Positions 56,303 to 64,000 of a DNA stretch of 64,000 nt are shown here, piece after piece. How positions within the stretch are numbered: the stretch's first letter is position 1; each line of letters begins with the position of its first letter. Both the position numbers and the translations under genes were made by a program. Below the pieces are notes generated by a model, which saw only the letters and a list, made by a program, of their open reading frames with translations, did not search any database and was not told where the DNA came from. This stretch comes from Tillus elongatus (taxonomy: Eukaryota > Arthropoda > Insecta > Coleoptera > Cleridae): positions 83,525,835 through 83,589,834 of the forward strand of contig OZ023268.1 of the NCBI GenBank assembly GCA_964006375.1, written 5' to 3'.

Positions 56303-56592
56303 GCCTCGGTGTATTATTGGCAAAACATGTGCTTCTCGACCCAAGAATACTGCGTTCGACTCCTAGGATTCCCCTTTCACTGTTTCAGTACATACTGTAA
56401 AATTAACATCGAACGAGGTTGTGGCATTGTGTTTAAGCAATTCTAATGTCTGCACGTTCCGCCCTTCCGAAGGGGCATAAAGCCCCTTCTTACAGAAAAG
56501 CAGGGGTTCGGAAAAATTCTCCGGATAGTGAGGTGAAACTGCTCCCTAGCGTCGGTGATTGGCCATAGTCGCTGAAATACATGAACGTTATA
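56303..56592 (+). mobile_element. Diverged tRNA-derived SINE
   Basis: The head GAGCCTCGGTGTATTATTGG and a weak B box (GCGTTCGACTCC) precede the shared body (CGCCCTTCCGAAGGGGC, GTGATTGGCCATAGTCGC). Confidence 0.75.
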
Positions 56593-56941
56593 AAAACAAT
56601 TCCTAAAACCCTAACCACACTTGATTTGTCGAGTTGTGAGGTTTAGAATATTTATAAAATTCCGATTGTAATAAAAAGGACATTTGACTAGCATCCGACT
56701 GGAACGCCGATAATTGTACAAATAGTTGATTGTGTTTGTACTAACACTTAAAGTACATCTTTTATGATCGTAGATTACAACATTATTGTCACATGTCACA
56801 GTCTAAGCACGCAAGGACTTAACAGACGTCATCAAGGGTAAAGTTTAACGTAAATTGAAGAATACTAATTTGAATACCTAAAAGTTTGGCTGTAGTTAAA
56901 GGAATAGATATATGAAAAATAATGTTGCAAATTCAAATATA

Positions 56942-58069
56942 TTTTCCACATAGCTGTGATAATTTATTCGCTTCAGAAAGACATTCTCATGGAATGAATT
57001 TAGGGACCATGACTTGACCACAAAGAAAATATATGTATTGCTGTACCCATAAGCTTTTGAAACCTTATATTACTCGAGCTTTATTGATAAAATGTCAATT
57101 TTCACCAAATCACCCCCTATTTATCCGCTACCCCCCGAAGCGGGACCTTACCCAAAAACAATTCGAAGCGTTCCTTTGTCGGGTGCTAACTGGATACCAA
57201 ATTTGAAGATGATATCTCAATTCATTCGAAAGTTATTGCGCCTAGTAACAGACAGACGTACATGCCGACCGACCGACAGACAAAAAAATTTCGTTTCAGA
57301 GTCAAGTTTTCTATGTGTTTGGAGACTATATACGCCATTTAAGCAAAAAATATCCAAATTTTTGTCAACAATATTCCACCCCCACACATTCAACCCCTAA
57401 TTTAATTTCAGCACAGAATACCAGATGTTTAATGAAATTAAAAGTTTTCCAATAAATAAACCCTAAAACGATATATGACTCGAGTTTTGATGAAAAAATG
57501 TAAATTTTCACCAAATCACCCCCAATTCATTCCCTACCTCCTAAAGCGATTTTACCCAAAAACGATCCGAACCGTGTTTTCTCTGTGTATTGAGACTTTT
57601 TACTCGGTTTATTCGAAAACAATTTTTCGAAATTTTTGTGAACAATATTCCACCCCCACACATTCAACCCATAATTTAATTTCAGCACAGAATACCAGAT
57701 GTTTGATGAAATTAAAAGTTTTCGGATAAATAAACCCCAAAACGTTATGTTACTCGAGTTTTGACGAAAAAATGTCAATTTTTACCAAATCACCTCCTAC
57801 CCTCTAAAGCGATTTTACCCAAAAACGATCCGAACCGTTCGTTTGTCAAATGCTAACCGTATACCAAGTTCCAAGACGATATCTCAATTCGTTCTAAAAT
57901 TATCGTGGCAACAAACAGACAGACATACAGGCCGACAGACAAAAAAAATTATATTCCAAATCACGTTTTCTATATGTTTTGATACTTTTTGCCACGTTTA
58001 AGTGAAGAAAAATGTTTAAAATTTTTGTCGCGGATGCGATACTTCCACACGTTGGGACGATGTGGAAGT
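56942..58069 (+). repeat. Family B hairpin-ended repeat, copy 1
   Basis: Starts TTTTCCACATAGCTGTGATA and ends ACTTCCACACGTTGGGACGA then TGTGGAAGT, a hairpin of 9-10 base pairs. The interior is about three diverged tandem units, each with AAATGTCAATTTT, ACCAAATCACC, AAAACGATCCGAACCGTT-like blocks and a CGAC/CAGA-rich tract. Confidence 0.72.
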
Positions 58070-59679
58070 AAAATACGATTACACTGTCCATATTCTAAAG
58101 AGTAAATTCTAGAAAGTAGATGACATTATATTTAATTTTCCTGTTAGTCAATGCTTTATTACCAGCTTCCTTTGGCGCATTCTACCAGACAAGTCTGAAA
58201 ACCTTTATTAAATGGGATATTTTTTACTATTGTCAAGTTGGGATGTTCGTTATCCTAAGTAGCGGTACCTATAGGACACACATATTGGCCACCATCTTAG
58301 AAAGCGTGAGATCCAAAATGAACATACCACAAATTTGATATTTCTCAGATCCGCTTTGAAATAGGTACCTTTGTAACGTGACAACGTGACAACGCCGCAC
58401 TAACTGCAAAGTGTCGATGCTGTCAGCGCCAATAGTGTGGTATGGAAGAGCGTGTAGTCAGAGGATGACTAGGGCGCGCAAGAATATTACGGGAATCAAT
58501 GACAGTATTTTATGTTTTATTATATTTATGTTTTATTAACTTATTATCAATACAATATATGTATTTATTTAATTATGCGGTGTGACGAGGAACCGCTAAT
58601 AACCTATACTCACGCGGCCATACCTTTCATTTTCAGATGTGATCAAATAAATTATAACGACGGCACATTTTCTCATTGAAAAGTGGGTGTCATCTGAAAC
58701 TGGGTGGGTTTTACAAAAAAATCATAGGAAAGGTTATATTTCAGTTCTTTTTAGCATATCGCAAAACAGATTTTACAAAACAATTTGTTATATGTAATCT
58801 AATTTAAAAAAATCTAATTTTTACTATACCGTGAGAGATATCTAGATATTTAGCGGTCGACAAGCTGAGGTAAATTAAAAATGGTAAACACTGGCAGAAT
58901 TCACCAGGCGCTAACAGTTGAATAGTTGAGTCAATGTTTGCGTTCAGCAGTACCGCTGAACTTCATATGAAAGTCAACAGTTGCCGATTTGTACAAGCGA
59001 AATGGCAGACAAACGTCACAAATTAGTGCTTGGAGTCACCATTGCCTTATTCAGTCTCCAAAGGCTGAAGTGTATCGGTAGTCAGCAAATGATGGGCGCT
59101 TACACTCAGCTGTTGCCGCCTGGTGAACTCTGCCTAATTGTTTATTGGGGATTGGAACATAAGCCCAAGTACATCCTTAATTAATCTACAAAACAGATTT
59201 TTTTTTAAATTTTGGACTGTTTCACTAATTTTACAAGTACAACAATGTTCTCAATTCCTCTTTAGCCTTTAGAAATTAGACTTAAATGCCACATCAGTAT
59301 GAAAACAAAATAACATCCTCATATAATATAATTTTAAACTTTATAACTGCCAAGTATTCAATCTATTACACTGATACGAGGTACCTATACGTAGTTATTA
59401 TACTAAAAAATAATTTCAGAAAAAAACTGCTCTTTACATATTATTGCCCACAGTAGTGAATGCCTCCAATAAGAAAGTTAAAAGCAATTTTTTAAAATGA
59501 AAATTCGAATCAAATTAAGTGGCAATTTATAAACAAGAGCCGAACGGCCAAACCGAAATGATTACAGAAACAGTGCACATTCCCTATTTCCCTATTTAGT
59601 AAGTTACAGTAAGAGCTATGTCTTTTAAACTCACTTCAAAAAAGGAGGAGATTCTATATTATGTTCATCTGTATATATA
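58070..59679. other. Unannotated interval
   Basis: No gene recognised. Short frames at 58120-58338 and 58981-59184 lack motifs. Confidence 0.4.
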
Positions 59680-60513
59680 ACTTCCACATCGTCACGTGTG
59701 GAGGAAGCGCATCGGCGACAAAAATTTCAATTTTTTTTCTCTTGACGTTAAAAGTATCAAAACATAGAAAACATAATTTGGGAACGAATTTTTTTTGTCT
59801 GTATGTCTGTCTGTAGCAACGATAACTTTAGAACGAATTGAGATATCGTCTTCAAGTTTGGTACACAGTTAGCACTCGACAAATGAACGGTTCGGATTGT
59901 TTTTGTGGGTAAAATCGCTTTAGGGGGTGGGGGATGAATGGTAGGTGATTTAGTAAAAATTGACATTTTTTCGTTAAAACTCGCGTAATATAGCGTTTTA
60001 GGGTTTATTTATTAGAAAACTTTTTATTTCACCAAACATCTGGTATTGTGTGCTGAAATAAAATTTGGGGTTGAATGTGTGGGGGTGGAATTGTTTTTGC
60101 TAAAACGGCGTATGGAGTTTCAAAACGTATAGAAAACTTGATTCTGGAACGAAAATTTTTTTGGCTGTCGATCTGACGGTCGGTCGGTCTGTCGGCATGT
60201 GCGTCTGTTTGTTACTAGGCGCAATAACTTTCGAACGAATTGAGATATCATCTTCAACTTTGGTATCCAGTTAGCACCCGGCAAAGGAATGCTTTGAAAT
60301 GTTTCTCGGTAAGATAGCTTCAGGGGGTAGGGGATCAATAAAGATGATTTGGTGAAAATTGGCATTTTTTCGTTAAAACTCGAGTAATATAACGTTTCGG
60401 TAATTTATGGGTGCAGGAATATGAATATTTTCTTTGTGGTCAAGCCAGGAGCCCTAAATTCATTACAGGAGAAAGTCTTTCTGGGAGAATAAATTATCGC
60501 CGCTATGTGGAAA
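59680..60513 (-). repeat. Family B repeat, copy 2
   Basis: Reverse-oriented: hairpin ACTTCCACATCGTCACGTGT then GGAGGAAG at the left, and TATCGCCGCTATGTGGAAAT at the right. Two internal units. Confidence 0.72.
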
Positions 60514-61018
60514 TTATGGTTCGATTTGCGGCACTTTTTTTGCCACGATATGATAACTAATTTGTAATTGCATCAAGGCTCTTTTCTGTCTTGGCATTTT
60601 AGCTAGGTGCCAGTAGATGGTGCTCCCAACGAAATAGCTATCAACAAATTTTAATACTTATTTTCTATAGTATACAGTGTTTTTACTTATTTAACGTAAG
60701 CTAGATCTTTGTCATCCTGACTTTATAATAGTTGAGGAAAAACTGTGAGCAGTATTTTACATATGTAAAAGCCACAAAAAATATATAATGGCAGTCTATT
60801 GAGAGCATTTACTAAGTGCTTGGCCAATGTTGAAACAACCAAGTTGTTGAACCATTGACTAATAATATTTAATAAAAAATGAGTAGGTGATGTACACTTG
60901 TACACTATATCACTAGAATAGCTGGTTCGCTGATTAGCATAACGGTTTCAGATAACAATTAAGGAAATAGACATCAATTCTCATAATATAATGTAAACCT
61001 CACATACTCATTTTTGTT
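60514..61018. other. Unannotated interval
   Basis: Nothing recognised. Confidence 0.4.
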
Positions 61019-61690
61019 ACTAATATTTGATAAAGGGTGTACTTTTTGCACGGACCAGATTCATTTAACTTTTACTCATTAGACAATTACTAAACAAGTG
61101 TCGTTTTCGGTACTCCACGGAATAACTAACATAATTTATGAAAGGTGGTCGATTGTTTTTTTATTTGTATGGTATGTAACAGTCAGGAATAAAATTGAAT
61201 ATCATTCAATTGGTAGATATGTTTCATGCAAATTACAAATGGATCACACGGTCATACATGTGAAAATATACAAAGAAAAACAAGTTCAACTCCCTAAGCA
61301 ATATTATCTTTCGAATAAAAAGTATTTATTTGAAAGTTTTGTTCAAATTTCGCAGAAGATAGTTTACTAAGCTTAGACGCAGGGTTTCCATTAATATTTG
61401 CTAACGGGTGTACTTTCTTGTACGGACCAAAGCCATTTTATTTTTATTCATTAGTATTACTAAATAATTGCCGTTACTATATGGAATACGTCACATAATT
61501 TATGAAAGATGTGTACGAGAACGGTCAGGAATAAAATTAAAAATATCATAGAACAATCGGTAATACATATCAAAATATATAAAGAAAACACAAGTTCAAA
61601 TCCTTATATCTTTCGAATAAAAAGGGTTTATCCGAAAGTTTAGTTAAAACTTCACAGAACATAGTTCCCTAAGCTCAGGCACAGGGTATC
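61019..61690 (+). repeat. Diverged tandem duplication (two units, about 300-370 bp)
   Basis: Both units share GGGTGTACTTT, ACGGACCA, ACATAATTTATGAAAG, GTCAGGAATAAAATT and TATCTTTCGAATAAAAAG in the same order. The second unit is shorter. Any frame in unit 1 (61098-61370) is not preserved in unit 2. Confidence 0.75.
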
Positions 61691-63056
61691 TTTCTCGTGA
61701 CGCGGATGGGCCTGGATATATACCAAAAAATACTAGTTAGCATATTTAATACATATTTAAGTAAATTTTAAAATGTAATATATGTGAAAGACACAAATAC
61801 GTGCAATAGGTACACCTAGTAATCCTGTCGTAAATGTTTCCAAACGTATTGTGGGTATTAAACGTTAATTACGCCTTTATTGACTAAAGGCCACCTTTAT
61901 TTATAACTTAAATACACATGCATCTACCAGGTCGGCAGGTCAATTACCCGTGTAGTAAGTAGGTTTTTTTCTCTCCCTCAAGGATCGTCCGCGGCTTTGC
62001 CGCCCCGTTAGCACTGCAACCTTTGGCTTATTGTGCATTAGTAAGTAGGTTACTGGGTCCTGCGAGTTGTGGTTACTCACATCACATTATAAACTAAGTT
62101 AAAAAACAAGTTAAAATATTACAAATCAGATGTATTAAGAAAAAAAAAACAGATTTCTGCTCTTATGAAACCAGAGATATATGTAGCTACGATTACAGGT
62201 ACCTATTTTTTTTTTGACGTTTCTTTATCATTTTACCTAACATCTGTTTACCTAAAAGTAAATGAACCACTTGTTAATTTAAACGGTTTTGCTTCATCGT
62301 AGTTCCTATAACATTTACACGAAATATTATTATTACTATTTATTATTATTATCAGTTTATTTTCTATAATGAATCGTACATCGTGTAATACAATTACGCA
62401 AACGCAAGGAATAACTATTGTATAATTCGATGTACAGGTATTACGGGTGAAATCGAAACACGTGTTGTTAGTTCTGTTTAATGCAACATAACGACTATTT
62501 ATTCAAATAAAGTAAAAGTAACACATGATATTAATATAATAGGGCGCAATGTGTGCAACACAAGCAGTATCTATCTATTCATATGATATTTTCGCAACAA
62601 TAACAACTCAACAAAAAGAATATTATATTAACATAAAGTGGGAATTGTTTGAGAATGTAAAATGTAAGACATTATTTTCAAGGGCTAAAAAAATTTTTGT
62701 GGTTTTTTTTATTACCCCTGAGGAAATACAATGCATAATATACCTACTTTATGTGCAGGTATATCATATATCACCATATCCTACTTTCTACAAACCTGAT
62801 TTTATAGGTTGAAATTGCCATATAGGTAATATATTGTAAGCATTAGTTATTCTGGGGCTATAAACTGTGTTTTAAACTCAAGTTTTAAAGTCAACGCACC
62901 TACCTAGTCAGAAGTGAAGTACATTTTCACGTACGCCTATTTAATTTGCTAAATGCAAAGGTGCCGCATTCGTTAATTATCATAACACGTACCTATTTAA
63001 TCACTACGAGTAATCAGTCATCCATTACAAATAATAGTGCTGCAAATTGATTCATA
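61691..63056. other. Unannotated interval
   Basis: No gene recognised. AT-rich, with short TTA/ATT runs near 62330. Confidence 0.4.
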
Positions 63057-63907
63057 ACTTCCACATAGATGTGATAATTTATTCACTGCAGAAAGACATT
63101 CCCATGGAATGAATTTAGGATCCATGACGTCACCACAAACAAAATATTTGTACTCCTGTGCTCATAAGCTTTTGCAACGTTATGTACTCAAGTTCTATAG
63201 AAAAAATGCCACATTTAACCAAGCACCCCTTATTTATCTCCTACCCCCTGAAACGATCTTACCCAAACGAAGCGTTCCTTTGTCGGGTGCTAACTGGATA
63301 CCAAATTTGAAGATGATATTTCAATTCGTTTGAAAGTTATTGCGCCTATTAACAGACAGACGTACATGCCGACAGACCGACCGACCGACGGACAAAAAAA
63401 ATTTCGTTCCAGAAACAAGTTTTCTATATGCTTTGACTTTCTACGCCGGTTTAACAAACAAAAAATCGAAATTTTTGTCAACAATATTCCACCCTCACTC
63501 ATTCAACCCCTAATTTAATTTTAGCACAGAATACCAGATGTTTGATAAAATTAAAAGCTTTCTAATAAATAAACCCTAAAACGTTATATTACTCGAGTTG
63601 TAAGGAAAAATGTCAATTTTCACCAAATCATCCCCCACCCGCTAAAGCGATTTTACCCATCAACAATCCGAACCGTTCGTTTTCGAGTGCTAATAGTATA
63701 CCAAATTTGAAGACGATATATCAATTCGTTATAAAGTTATCGTGGCTACCAACAGACAAAGATAAGACCAACAGGCAGACAAAAAATTTCGTTTCGAAAT
63801 CATGTTTCTTTATGTTTTGATACTTTTTACGACGTTTAAGCGAAAACAAATTTTTGAAATTTTTGTCGGCGATGCGATACTTCCACACGTTGTCACGATG
63901 TGGAAGT
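63057..63907 (+). repeat. Family B repeat, copy 3
   Basis: Exact ends: starts ACTTCCACATAGATGTGATA and ends ACTTCCACACGTTGTCACGA then TGTGGAAGT. The first ten bases (ACTTCCACAT) and last ten (ATGTGGAAGT) form a terminal inverted repeat. Two internal units. Confidence 0.75.
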
Positions 63908-64000
63908 ATTACAACTAACTCCAATCTTAGAGGCGATCTAACTGTATTTAGTACTTTTTACAAAAGTTGTTAGTTACATTGGCACTTGAAGCTTTCGTTA

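Noticed and set aside
58981..59184. 67-aa gene starting MPICTSEMADK
   Set aside because: No motif, no supporting context and no homologous copy in the window; chance frame length.

Overview
The window is repeat-rich, AT-rich animal DNA, most likely from an insect or another arthropod. The evidence is the mix of mobile elements: an I-type LINE, degraded R4/Dong-like and other LINEs, mariner-like transposase remnants, an errantivirus-type gypsy element, tRNA-derived SINEs, long TA microsatellites and a Maverick/Polinton. I found no convincing host gene. Species cannot be named from the sequence alone.

Layout. 1-6.9 kb: an R4/Dong-like RT fragment, a tandemly triplicated SINE segment, an RNase H-type LINE tail and two tRNA-related SINEs. 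6922-18826: one 11,905-bp Polinton with 260-bp terminal inverted repeats and an exact 6-bp target duplication (CACGCA). 18.9-23.4 kb: mariner and LINE remnants plus short repeats. 23.7-29.3 kb: an almost complete reverse-strand I-like LINE. 29.9-34.1 kb: a SINE and two decayed LINEs. 34.2-49 kb: mostly noncoding repeats (TA tracts, fold-back elements, a hairpin-ended family A) and a mariner remnant. 49435-55418: a decayed gypsy/errantivirus with both LTRs and a 4-bp duplication. 55.4-64 kb: a SINE, three copies of a second hairpin-ended family (B) and otherwise unannotatable AT-rich DNA.

The Polinton is the centre of interest. A left, leftward block encodes a phospholipase A2 minor capsid/entry protein, an adenain-like protease, a penton-like minor capsid protein, a small ORF and the double-jelly-roll major capsid protein. 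A rightward block, sharing a 77-bp TATA-containing divergent promoter region, encodes the packaging ATPase, a conserved 344-aa protein, a protein with a tail-fibre-like motif and a DDE integrase with a chromodomain. A right, leftward block encodes two candidate membrane/secreted proteins, a short zinc-finger protein resembling only the N-terminus of Maverick PolB, and a KilA-N protein. Every frame is open and the TIRs are almost identical, so the insertion looks young, yet the element has no family B DNA polymerase. It appears able to integrate, build and fill a particle, but not to copy itself with its own polymerase.

Notable details inside it are a correctly phased A_AAA_AAC slippery site joining the PLA2 frame to the protease frame, which has no upstream ATG; two related palindromes inserted in frame in the KilA-N gene; and an NRF-1-like/YY1-like motif cluster next to the right TIR. 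All family names are from recognition of motifs; no database search was run.
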